This document shows positions 15,717-23,510 of a DNA stretch of 64,000 bases, piece by piece. Source of the DNA: an uncultured bacterium. Lineage in GTDB: Bacteria > Cyanobacteriota > Vampirovibrionia > Gastranaerophilales > Gastranaerophilaceae. The stretch lies in contig URXT01000002.1 in assembly GCA_900551915.1 (NCBI GenBank), forward strand, positions 41,379 through 105,378, written 5' to 3'. The notes under the pieces are model-generated. The model made no database searches, had not been told where the DNA came from, and saw only the letters and a program-made list of their open reading frames with translations. A program made the position numbers and the translations under genes. The number at the start of each line of letters is the position of its first letter. Positions within the stretch are counted from its first letter, which is position 1.

Positions 15717-16412
15717 ATGACAACTCAAACAGACTTGCATAAAAAAGCCGAAACTTACAAAAATCTCTGCATTTTTGCAAGCGATGCAATGAAATTCGAA
15801 AACGGAACAAAAATTTTCGGAACCTGGAAAAAGCTTGAAAGCTTTCACGAAACAAAAACAAACTTCAAAGGAATTCTTTATACAAACGGTGAGGAATTCG
15901 TAATCTGTTACCTTGGAACAGATAGCAAAAGTATAAAAGACCATATTGAGAATATTGCAATGGGAATTTTTCCAAAAACTTTGCAAATGCGTGTTGCAAA
16001 TTGGTTTTACAAAACCTGCAAAGAAAAATTCGAAATTTACAATGACAATCTGACACTTATCGGTCACAGCGAAGGCGGCACTGAAGCGACTTTTGCGGGG
16101 CTTAAAAATAATGTAAAAGTCGTAACCTTCAATGCCTTTGGTATAAGCCGGAAACTTTATGACGAAAATCGTGATTACTCAAATTTGATTACAAATTACC
16201 GTGATGAAGCAGATTTGGTTTCGAAATTGAGGGCGAATCCGGGGCAAACCTTTATTGTGCCCTCCACGGTTAAACAAAACTTTTTAAAAAGGTTTTTCGG
16301 GTCAATCAAATCTCATAAAATTTCGAATTTCGGAGATTGCGAAAAGGCAATTCCGCTTAATTTGTATATGCAAAATCATCCGTTTTTCATAAATACGTAC
16401 GGTAATTTCTGA
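15717..16412 (+). CDS. Class 3 lipase-like alpha/beta hydrolase in the prophage
   Basis: A 231-aa hydrolase with nucleophile elbow GHSEGG (Ser118) and preceding YLGTDSKSIKDHIENIAMG. After the Ser comes NVKVVTFNAFGISRKLYDEN. The architecture and several motifs (GT..., MGI, VVT-NAFG) match the partial lipase at 63179-64000, so the two are homologous. No signal peptide. In the prophage it follows large terminase by 22 nt; roles such as lysis of membranes or a cargo effector are possible. Active-site Asp and His cannot be fixed without alignment. Confidence 0.75.
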   Translation: MTTQTDLHKKAETYKNLCIFASDAMKFENGTKIFGTWKKLESFHETKTNFKGILYTNGEEFVICYLGTDSKSIKDHIENIAMGIFPKTLQMRVANWFYKTCKEKFEIYNDNLTLIGHSEGGTEATFAGLKNNVKVVTFNAFGISRKLYDENRDYSNLITNYRDEADLVSKLRANPGQTFIVPSTVKQNFLKRFFGSIKSHKISNFGDCEKAIPLNLYMQNHPFFINTYGNF

Positions 16413-16466
16413 AAGAAACTAAAATTTTTAAGTCTTAACTGCCGTTTAAAATTAAAGGAGATAAAA

Positions 16467-16697
16467 ATGGAAAGTTTATTACATTATTCACCTATATTGG
16501 TTGCGGTGATGATATTTTTAATACAGCAGCGGATTGTTGTAACTCCCGAACAGCTTGAGAAAAAACACCGCGAAATTATAGAAGACATAGAAGAAAGATT
16601 TGTTTCAATCCACAGCTTCAATGATTTGAAAGACCATTTTGGTGAAATGAAAGAAAAGATTGACAAAATTTATGATTTTATAATTACCGTAAAATAA
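16467..16697 (+). CDS. Small membrane-anchored coiled-coil protein, prophage end
   Basis: A 76-aa protein with one N-terminal membrane helix (SPILVAVMIFLIQ, about 8-20) followed by a charged, heptad-like helix (EQLEKKHREIIEDIEERF, then DLKDHFGEMKEKIDKIYDFI). AAAGGAG precedes ATG. Size, topology and the place at the end of the prophage fit a holin or spanin-like lysis factor for the amidase, but no family signature is visible. Confidence 0.65.
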   Translation: MESLLHYSPILVAVMIFLIQQRIVVTPEQLEKKHREIIEDIEERFVSIHSFNDLKDHFGEMKEKIDKIYDFIITVK

Positions 16698-16809
16698 TTT
16701 TTGTTAAAAATTCTTCTGAAATATTATTTTTTCCTTAAGATATACCCAAAATCCTTTGTCCATGGTAAGATTGTTACATCAAGACTATAATGGAGAGGAA
16801 AATTTTATA

Positions 16810-19446
16810 ATGATAAGCTTACTACTAAAACTTTTGGGCGATCCTAATGAAAGAAAAGTTAAAAATATTCACGGCATAATTGACCACATAAATTCACTCG
16901 AACCTCAGTTTGAACAGCTGACAGACGAGGAATTGAGAGCGAAAACAGACGAGTTTAAAGCAATTCTGGCAAAGCGTCCAACAAGCGAAGATTTCAAAAC
17001 AGACAGAAAACTTGAAAAAGAAGCGCTGGACAAAATTTTACCCGAAGCTTTTGCAACAGTCCGCGAAGCCGGCAAACGCGTTTTGAATATGCGCCACTTT
17101 GACGTTCAGCTTATCGGCGGCTATTTTCTCCACAACGGACATATCGCAGAGATGAGAACCGGTGAAGGTAAAACGCTTGTTGCAACCCTTCCGGCTTATC
17201 TTAACGCGCTTACCGGCAAAGGCGTCCACGTAATCACCGTAAATGATTACCTTGCAAAACGCGACAGCGAATGGATGGGAAAAATTTATAAATTTTTAGG
17301 GCTTTCAGTCGGCGTAATTCTTTCCGGCGGACGTACAGCGGACGATTTCCACGCGAAAAAGGCCGCCTATGACTGTGATATCACATATGGAACAAATAAT
17401 GAATTCGGTTTTGACTACCTTCGCGACAATATGGCCGGAAGTCTGGATATGCTTGTTCAAAGGCCTTACAACTACGCGATTATCGATGAAGTTGACTCGA
17501 TTTTGATTGACGAAGCAAGAACTCCGTTAATCATCAGCGGCCGGCTTGAAAAGTCCGCCGAAACTTATCAATTAATGGCAAAAATCGCACCGCAGCTTAA
17601 AAAAGATGCTGATTATGAAGTTGATGAAAAAAACAAAAACATCATCTTAACCGAAGACGGCATCGACCACGCCCAGGAACTTTTGGGCATTAAAGATTTG
17701 TTTGACATCAATACGCAATATGCCCATCATCTTTTGCAGGCGCTTAAAGCTAAAGAATTGTTTGTAAAAGATACGGATTACGTTGTCAAAAACGGTGAAG
17801 TTATGATTGTTGACGAATTCACAGGACGTTTGATGGAGGGAAGACGCTGGTCAGACGGACTTCATCAGGCGGTCGAGGCAAAAGAAGGCGTTAAAATTCA
17901 GGATGAAACACAAACGTTAGCAAGTATTACTTTCCAGAACCTTTTCAGACTTTATCCGAAACTTTCCGGCATGACAGGTACGGCAATGACAGAAGAAGCC
18001 GAATTTGGAAAGATTTATAACCTTGAAGTTACGACAATTCCGACAAACAAACCGGATATCAGAATTAACCATCCGGACGTTATCTACAAAACCGAACGCG
18101 CAAAATATAACGCAGTAGTTGAAGATATTATTGCAATGCACAAAATCGGAAGACCGGTTTTGGTGGGCACAATCAGTATTGAAAAATCCGAATATGTTTC
18201 AGCCCTGCTTAAAAAACGCGGAATTGAACACCATGTTTTGAACGCAAAACACCACGAAAAAGAAGCTTACATTATTGCACAGGCCGGACGAGTCGGCGCT
18301 GTAACTATTGCAACAAACATGGCCGGCCGCGGTACTGATATTCTGTTAGGCGGTAATGCTGAATATCTCGCAAAAGAAAAACTTGAAACAATGGGAATTT
18401 CACCCGATTCTCCGGAATATGAAAAAGTAAAAGACGAAGTTCTGGCTGAAGCAAGAAGAATTACAGAAGCAGAACACGCAAAAGTTGTCGAAGCAGGCGG
18501 ACTTCACGTAATTGGAACGGAACGCCACGAATCACGACGTATTGATAACCAGTTAAGAGGCCGTGCGGCGCGTCAAGGTGACCCGGGGTCAACAAGATTT
18601 TTCTTGTCTCTGGAAGACAATCTGATGAGAATTTTCGGCGGTGACAAAATTACGTCGCTGATGAATATGCTCCAGGTTGAAGAAAATATGGCTATTGAAT
18701 CAAAACTTATATCCAACCAAATTCAATCAGCGCAGAAAAAAGTTGAAACTTACCACTTTGATATTCGTAAATCAGTTCTGGAATACGACGACGTTATGAA
18801 TGTTCAGCGTGAAAAATTCTACGCACAGCGCCGTAAAGTTCTTGCAGGCAAAAATCTCTCGGAAGATGTCTACTTTATGATTGAAAGAGAAATTGACAGA
18901 CTTTTGAGAAGCTACATTGCGCCCGAACAGCATCCGGAAGAATATGTTTACGAAGACCTTCAAAGAATGATTAAAGAGCTTCATTCGCTAGTTCCGCAAT
19001 TGTCCTTCCTTAATGTAACGGATGTTCAAAATCTCAGATTTGACGCAATTTACAACAAGTTAAAAGATTTTGCTCTAAAAGCATACCGCGACCACGAACA
19101 GGAAGTAATTGATTTCTATAATGAAGTAATCGAAAAATACGACCCTGAATTTGTCCGCCAAATTGCGTTTTCTGACGACAATGTAATCAGAAACCTTGAA
19201 AAAGATATTTTGCTTAGAGTTGTTGATAACAAATGGATTGACCATTTGCATAATATTGATATGCTTCGCGACAGTATAGGCTTGAGAGCGTACGGTCAGA
19301 AAGACCCGCTTCTTGAATACAAGCGCGAAGCCTATGAAATGTTCAACAAAATGATGTATGAAATTCAGGAAGACACAGTCCGCCACCTGTTCAGAACTAA
19401 ATTCGGCGTTCAGGTAATCGGCGGTCCTACCGAAGAAATGGAATAA
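16810..19446 (+). CDS. secA: Preprotein translocase ATPase SecA
   Basis: SecA drives unfolded preproteins through SecYEG. It has Walker A MRTGEGKT (115-122), [14 protein letters not shown], the preprotein cross-linking domain, motif VI region [12 protein letters not shown] and the helical scaffold/wing region. It is 878 aa from ATG 16810, chosen because GGAGAGGAA precedes it; the frame open from 16756 lacks such a site. The C-terminal Cys/His zinc motif found in many SecA proteins is absent: the protein ends TEEME. It follows the prophage and is convergent with an XRE gene. Confidence 0.97.
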   Translation: MISLLLKLLGDPNERKVKNIHGIIDHINSLEPQFEQLTDEELRAKTDEFKAILAKRPTSEDFKTDRKLEKEALDKILPEAFATVREAGKRVLNMRHFDVQLIGGYFLHNGHIAEMRTGEGKTLVATLPAYLNALTGKGVHVITVNDYLAKRDSEWMGKIYKFLGLSVGVILSGGRTADDFHAKKAAYDCDITYGTNNEFGFDYLRDNMAGSLDMLVQRPYNYAIIDEVDSILIDEARTPLIISGRLEKSAETYQLMAKIAPQLKKDADYEVDEKNKNIILTEDGIDHAQELLGIKDLFDINTQYAHHLLQALKAKELFVKDTDYVVKNGEVMIVDEFTGRLMEGRRWSDGLHQAVEAKEGVKIQDETQTLASITFQNLFRLYPKLSGMTGTAMTEEAEFGKIYNLEVTTIPTNKPDIRINHPDVIYKTERAKYNAVVEDIIAMHKIGRPVLVGTISIEKSEYVSALLKKRGIEHHVLNAKHHEKEAYIIAQAGRVGAVTIATNMAGRGTDILLGGNAEYLAKEKLETMGISPDSPEYEKVKDEVLAEARRITEAEHAKVVEAGGLHVIGTERHESRRIDNQLRGRAARQGDPGSTRFFLSLEDNLMRIFGGDKITSLMNMLQVEENMAIESKLISNQIQSAQKKVETYHFDIRKSVLEYDDVMNVQREKFYAQRRKVLAGKNLSEDVYFMIEREIDRLLRSYIAPEQHPEEYVYEDLQRMIKELHSLVPQLSFLNVTDVQNLRFDAIYNKLKDFALKAYRDHEQEVIDFYNEVIEKYDPEFVRQIAFSDDNVIRNLEKDILLRVVDNKWIDHLHNIDMLRDSIGLRAYGQKDPLLEYKREAYEMFNKMMYEIQEDTVRHLFRTKFGVQVIGGPTEEME

Positions 19447-19761
19447 CTAATTAATAATGGCTTTTAATATTTTATAAAAATCCGGAATTTTTTCCGGATT
19501 TTTATTTAGGATGTGATTAATTTCATTAAGAAGTTCATCGTTGCTTTTGAAATGCCCGAAGTCAAAAAGTTCCTGCGGTTCAATTTCAAGTGCTGTAATA
19601 ATTTTTTCAAGTGTGTCTGCGGAACAAAAATTGTCGCCGGTTTCAATGTAACTTAGTGCATTTTGAGAAATGTCAACGAGTTCTGCCAATTTTTCCTGTG
19701 ACAGACGACGCTGTTTTCTCAATTCTTTTATTCTAATCCCTAAGTTACTTTTAATATCCAT
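19447..19761 (-). CDS. XRE-family HTH regulator, divergent from a pseudopilin gene
   Basis: A 104-aa protein: HTH at residues 10-65 (LGIRIKELRKQRRLSQEKLAELVDISQNALSYIETGDNF, then LEKIITALEIEPQELFDF) and a short helical tail that may mediate dimers. AGAGG precedes ATG 19761. It is transcribed away from the pseudopilin gene at 19898, and 136 bp of AT-rich DNA lie between, so it probably represses that gene and itself. Its 3' end abuts the secA stop. Confidence 0.88.
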   Translation of the reverse strand: MDIKSNLGIRIKELRKQRRLSQEKLAELVDISQNALSYIETGDNFCSADTLEKIITALEIEPQELFDFGHFKSNDELLNEINHILNKNPEKIPDFYKILKAIIN

Positions 19762-19823
19762 ATAACCTCTTTATAATAAACTCAATTTTTTCTAATAATA
19801 ATAAATTTATAATTGTAAAAATC

Positions 19824-19852
19824 TTGAAAATTATAATTAAACATGATAAGAT
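19824..19852 (+). promoter_or_regulatory. Pseudopilin promoter
   Basis: TTGAAA (19824-19829), 17 bp, TAAGAT (19847-19852), about 45 bp before the pseudopilin start, within the shared divergent region. Confidence 0.55.
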
Positions 19853-19897
19853 ATAAGTATTGATGATAAAATTGCTTAAAATTATCAAGGAGGATGA

Positions 19898-20587
19898 ATG
19901 AGAAAAGCATTTACTATGGCTGAGGTTTTAATTACACTGGGTGTAATTGGAATTGTTGCAGCACTGACAATCCCGCAGCTTATAAAAAACTACCAGCATA
20001 AAGCTCTTGAAACTGCATTTAAAAAACAGTATTCGTTATTAACTCAGGTTTTTTCTCAAATGAACGCCGATGGGCTTTGTACAACATGGGACTGTTCGCG
20101 CACCGGACAGTTATACCGAAATCTCACAAAATATTTTAAAGTAGTAAAGTATTGTGATGATATGGATGGTATTGAAGTAGATGAATATGATAAATTCTGT
20201 TTCCCAAAGAATAAAAACGATACCAAATATACTAACTATACAAGAACATCATCATATGTAAGCTCTTTACTTTTTGACGACGGGCAATTTTATACTGCCG
20301 ACGGGGCATTATATACACTCGAACGCAGTCTTATTGATAAAGCAGAATACATCGGCGTTGACGTTAACGGCCGAATGAAAGGACCTAATGCTTTAGGACA
20401 TGATCTTTTCGTATTTCAGGTACTTGATAAGGGTTCAATTGGTGTGATTTTTCCAATGGGAGCTGATGGTACGAAATATTATAAAAATACAACTTTCTGT
20501 TCAAAAACTTCTACTAGTAATGTCAATGGTATAGGGTGCGCAGTCAAAGCTTTGGGTGAAAAAGATTACTTCAAGAATTTGCCTTAA
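19898..20587 (+). CDS. Type II secretion/type IV pilin-like protein (pseudopilin)
   Basis: The 229-aa protein starts MRKAFTMAEVLITLGVIGIV, a class III prepilin signal with basic leader, Phe+1, Glu+5 and a hydrophobic helix. The residue before cleavage is Ala rather than Gly. The globular part has Cys pairs and ends with the family hallmark DVNGRMKGPNALGHDLFVFQ, then GIGCAVKALGEKDYFKNLP. It should be processed by a prepilin peptidase and end up in the inner membrane, pilus or pseudopilus. AAGGAGG precedes ATG. A divergent XRE gene flanks it. Confidence 0.85.
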   Translation: MRKAFTMAEVLITLGVIGIVAALTIPQLIKNYQHKALETAFKKQYSLLTQVFSQMNADGLCTTWDCSRTGQLYRNLTKYFKVVKYCDDMDGIEVDEYDKFCFPKNKNDTKYTNYTRTSSYVSSLLFDDGQFYTADGALYTLERSLIDKAEYIGVDVNGRMKGPNALGHDLFVFQVLDKGSIGVIFPMGADGTKYYKNTTFCSKTSTSNVNGIGCAVKALGEKDYFKNLP

Positions 20588-20682
20588 CATTGCTTTTTTA
20601 AAGTCCGAATATTACTTTTAATTTTTGTATGTTTAAGATAAAATATTTTCTATAGATACGAAGTTAGAAAAGGAATATAAAT

Positions 20683-21780
20683 ATGCTAAGAACAGGGATT
20701 GTCGGACTGCCGAATGTCGGGAAATCAACTTTATTTAACGCATTGACCAGTGCAAAGAATGCTCAAAGTGCAAACTATCCGTTTTGCACAATTGAACCTA
20801 ATGTCGGTGTCGTGAACGTGCCTGACGAAAGGCTTGAAAAGCTTGCAAAACTCTGTAAAACAGAGGTCATAATTCCAACGGCAATTGAATTTGTAGACAT
20901 TGCAGGACTCGTAAAAGGTGCAAGCAAAGGCGAAGGTTTGGGAAATCAGTTCCTTCATAATATCCGTGAAGTTGACGCTATAATTCAGGTTGTAAGATGT
21001 TTTGATGACCCGAATACAATCCATGTTGCAGGTAAAGTTAATCCTCTTGACGATATTGAAGTTATTAATACAGAGTTAGCACTTGCAGACCTGGCGTCAG
21101 TCGAACGCCGTCAGGCAAGAATAGCCAAACAGGCAAAAGGCGGAGACAAAGAAGCTGTTCTTGAAGACAAAGTTCTGAAAAAACTAACAGATTTGCTTTC
21201 AGAAGGTACTTTTATAAATGTAGCAGAGCACTTTGAGGATGAAGAAATTCCTGTTGTGAAGCAGCTGAACCTTATGTCAACAAAGCCGGTAATTTATGCC
21301 GCAAACGTCTCTGAATATGACCTTAAAGACGGAAATGATTACACAAAACAAGTTCAGGAATACGCATCAAAACACAACGCTGAAGTTGTGTTGATTTCGG
21401 CTAAAATCGAAGAAGAACTTGCTGAACTAGGGGCTGAAGAGGCAAAAGAATACTTAGCTGAACTTGGCATTGAAGACAGCGGAATTAACCGTATGATTAA
21501 ATCGGTTTACAAACTTCTGAATTTGCGAACCTTTATCACCGCCGGCGAAAAAGAAGTTCACGCCTGGACAATTCCGGCCGGCGCAAAAGCTCCTCAGGCT
21601 GCCGGTGTCATCCATACGGATTTTGAAAAAGGTTTTATCAGAGCAGAAATTACTCCTTACAAGGATTTTATCGAAAACGGTTCTTATGCGGCCTGCAAAG
21701 ATAAAGGCGTAACCCGTCTTGAAGGCAAGGATTATGTTGTTCAGGACGGTGATTTGGTTCACTTCAGATTTTCTGTGTAA
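20683..21780 (+). CDS. ychF: Ribosome-associated P-loop NTPase YchF (OLA1 family)
   Basis: A translation-linked Obg-family NTPase that prefers ATP. G1 is GLPNVGKST (8-16), G3 includes DIAGLVKGASKGEGLGNQFL, and the C-terminal TGS domain ends VQDGDLVHFRFSV. The position corresponding to NKxD reads NVSE, in line with the altered base specificity of YchF. Length 365 aa is normal. AAAGGA precedes ATG. Single-gene unit followed by the third TA-like locus. Confidence 0.96.
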   Translation: MLRTGIVGLPNVGKSTLFNALTSAKNAQSANYPFCTIEPNVGVVNVPDERLEKLAKLCKTEVIIPTAIEFVDIAGLVKGASKGEGLGNQFLHNIREVDAIIQVVRCFDDPNTIHVAGKVNPLDDIEVINTELALADLASVERRQARIAKQAKGGDKEAVLEDKVLKKLTDLLSEGTFINVAEHFEDEEIPVVKQLNLMSTKPVIYAANVSEYDLKDGNDYTKQVQEYASKHNAEVVLISAKIEEELAELGAEEAKEYLAELGIEDSGINRMIKSVYKLLNLRTFITAGEKEVHAWTIPAGAKAPQAAGVIHTDFEKGFIRAEITPYKDFIENGSYAACKDKGVTRLEGKDYVVQDGDLVHFRFSV

Positions 21781-21800
21781 GCCTGTGTGATTTATTGCAC

Positions 21801-21829
21801 TTGACAAACCATGCAAAATCGTAAATAAT
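21801..21829 (+). promoter_or_regulatory. Promoter of the third putative antisense RNA
   Basis: Consensus -35 TTGACA (21801-21806), 17 bp, AATAAT (21824-21829). It faces a small gene on the opposite strand. Confidence 0.6.
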
Positions 21830-21835
21830 ATAAAC

Positions 21836-21890
21836 AGTAGGGGGAACCCTAAAGAAGTTGAGTTTCCTTAGAGTTCCGCTTCATACCTAC
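21836..21890 (+). ncRNA. Putative antisense RNA, third TA-like locus
   Basis: The predicted RNA contains GGAACCCTAAAGA paired with TCCTTAGAGTTCC (13 bp with two G-U; 21843-21878). Its end overlaps the stop codon of the minus-strand peptide at 21887. The hairpin is symmetric and lies in the 3' region of both convergent transcripts. No strong T tract follows, so the 3' end is uncertain. Confidence 0.4.
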
Positions 21891-21961
21891 AAGAATAATA
21901 AAGCAATTTTAAGGGCTGCTATCACTGCAATGATTGCAGCTTTTATTATTTGCCTTTTCAT
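21887..21961 (-). CDS. Putative 24-aa hydrophobic type I toxin-like peptide, third locus
   Basis: ATG 21961 on the minus strand encodes 24 residues: MKRQIIK, then AAIIAVIAALKIALLFL. That is a basic N terminus plus one membrane helix. AAGGAGGTGGTAAT is directly upstream. A mini-frame (ATG AAG GAA ATG ..., 9 codons) overlaps this Shine-Dalgarno and stops 1 nt before the peptide's ATG, so coupled translation is possible. CCGGC/GCCGG can fold just upstream. The peptide has its own promoter (22043-22071) and a convergent promoter behind it. Toxicity is inferred, not shown. Confidence 0.55.
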   Translation of the reverse strand: MKRQIIKAAIIAVIAALKIALLFL

Positions 21962-22042
21962 ATTACCACCTCCTTCCGGCCATTTCCTTCATTTTCGTGT
22001 GCCGGCGCGGTAGTAACCAGCAGGTATTTACCTACATTTTTT

Positions 22043-22071
22043 ATTCTATAATAATATCTCCGTTTTGTCTA
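22043..22071 (-). promoter_or_regulatory. Promoter of the third TA-like peptide gene
   Basis: Minus strand TAGACA (22071-22066), 17 bp, TAGAAT (22048-22043). The mRNA would have about 75 nt of leader containing GGTAAATACC and the Shine-Dalgarno-proximal hairpin. Confidence 0.55.
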
Positions 22072-22104
22072 ATTGTTAATTCTTTAAATCCCCCGCCCTG
22101 GCAA

Positions 22105-22133
22105 TTGTACAAAGCTCTTTGTCTGTTTAGAAT
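22105..22133 (+). promoter_or_regulatory. Aldehyde dehydrogenase promoter (leaderless geometry)
   Basis: TTGTAC (22105-22110), 17 bp, TAGAAT (22128-22133), then 6 nt to ATG 22140. Confidence 0.65.
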
Positions 22134-22139
22134 TTCATT

Positions 22140-23510
22140 ATGGATATTAAAGAAACTCTAAACGGAATAACAGATTTTTATTACACGAACAAAACCAGAA
22201 GTGTCGATTTCCGAATTGACCAGCTTAAAAAATTGAAAGAAGCTATAATCAAATACGAACCCGAATTTGTTCGTGCTCTTTATCATGATTTGCACAAATG
22301 CGAAGCCGAAGTTTATATGACAGAAACGCGATCGGCAATTAAAGAAATAGATTTCATAATCAGACACCTTCGAAAATGGGCAAGGCCTGAAAAAGTTCCG
22401 ACTCCAATGTTTTTGAAACCGTCAAAGTCGTTGATTGTCAAAGAACCTTATGGTGTTGTACTGATTATTGTGCCTTTTAATTATCCGGTACAGTTAGCGC
22501 TTGTGCCGCTTGCCGGAGCAATTGCTGCCGGAAACTGCGCTGTTTTACGCTATTCAAAACGAACTCCGGAAACTTCAAAAATCCTTCACAGAATGATTTC
22601 GGAGATTTTTAATCCGAATTATATAAAAAGCTTCTTGCCGGAAGGAATTTCCAGTGAAGAAATTCTTAAGGGCGATTTCGATTATATTTTCTTTACGGGA
22701 AGTTCTGGAACAGGAAGAGAAGTTGCAAAAGCTGCCGCTGAAAGATTAATTCCGTATACTTTAGAATTGGGCGGAAAAAGTCCTGTAATTGTCGACAGTA
22801 CAGCGGATTTGGAAACGGCTGCCAGGCGCATTGTTTGGGGAAAATTCATGAATGCGGGGCAGACTTGTATTGCACCGGATTATTTGATGGCACATTTTTC
22901 AATCAAGGAACAGTTAATTGACGAGATTATCAAGACTATCAGAAAATTCTACGGGGTAAATGTTCAGGAAAGTCCTGATTACGGCAGAATTGTTGATGAA
23001 AACGCATTTTACAGACTTCGTGAAATTCTTCAAAAGGAAAATGCAAAAATAATTCATGGCGGTCAAACTGATGAATGCGGGCTTTATATTGAACCAACAT
23101 TGATTAAGGAAGACTATTTTGATGCGCCTTCTATGCAGGAAGAAATCTTTGGCCCGATACTTCCGATTTTTGAATGGTCTGATATTAACGATGTTTTCAA
23201 TAATATACGAATTCGTCCAAAACCGCTTGCTTTTTATGTTTTTTCAAAAGACAAAGAGTTTGCAAAAATGGTTATGAAAAGCTTTGCATTTGGCGGTGGA
23301 GCTGTGAACGATACTATAAATCATACAGCATCGGTTTTTCTTCCGTTCGGAGGCGTCGGGCATTCCGGTATTGGCAAATACCATGGAAAATACACCTTTG
23401 ATACTTTTACGCATTTGAAAAGCATCTTAATCCGAAAAAACAATCCGTTTGCTGATAAAATTTTTCCGCCATATGACCAGGAAAAAATGGATTTAATCAA
23501 TAAGTTTTAG
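22140..23510 (+). CDS. NAD(P)-dependent aldehyde dehydrogenase
   Basis: Oxidises an aldehyde to the acid. The 456-aa length and lack of an N-terminal extension fit the ALDH3-like group. VPFNYPVQLALVPLAGAIAAGN forms the cofactor-binding start, FTGSSGTGREV the Rossmann loop, LELGGKSP holds the general-base Glu and FMNAGQTC the catalytic Cys; EEIFGPILP follows. There is no Shine-Dalgarno sequence; the -10 box lies 6 nt before ATG. The gene's stop overlaps that of the convergent GH13 gene by 4 nt. Substrate unknown, plausibly fatty or aromatic aldehydes. Confidence 0.92.
   Translation: MDIKETLNGITDFYYTNKTRSVDFRIDQLKKLKEAIIKYEPEFVRALYHDLHKCEAEVYMTETRSAIKEIDFIIRHLRKWARPEKVPTPMFLKPSKSLIVKEPYGVVLIIVPFNYPVQLALVPLAGAIAAGNCAVLRYSKRTPETSKILHRMISEIFNPNYIKSFLPEGISSEEILKGDFDYIFFTGSSGTGREVAKAAAERLIPYTLELGGKSPVIVDSTADLETAARRIVWGKFMNAGQTCIAPDYLMAHFSIKEQLIDEIIKTIRKFYGVNVQESPDYGRIVDENAFYRLREILQKENAKIIHGGQTDECGLYIEPTLIKEDYFDAPSMQEEIFGPILPIFEWSDINDVFNNIRIRPKPLAFYVFSKDKEFAKMVMKSFAFGGGAVNDTINHTASVFLPFGGVGHSGIGKYHGKYTFDTFTHLKSILIRKNNPFADKIFPPYDQEKMDLINKF

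Larger units (their letters stand above)
6404..16697 (+). mobile_element. Compact podovirus-like prophage or domesticated capsid cluster
   Basis: Twelve co-directional genes encode particle assembly, packaging and lysis functions. Their order along transcription is amidase, nozzle, capsid, scaffold, adaptor, small terminase, unknown, GNAT, portal, large terminase, lipase, small membrane protein, led by a LuxR-type HTH gene. This reverses the usual terminase-to-lysis order. No integrase, repressor of CI type, replication gene, tail fibre or spike is present. It sits between zupT and secA, and no att repeats were found. It could be a defective prophage, a satellite or a gene-transfer-agent-like remnant. 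Confidence 0.8.

Noticed and set aside
6264..16697. Attachment sites of the prophage
   Set aside because: The 15-bp repeat at the left edge has no copy at the right end, and no tRNA gene or integrase is present.
19447..19761. Leaderless start for this XRE gene
   Set aside because: AGAGG lies just upstream and the -10-like box is not at the 6-nt distance.
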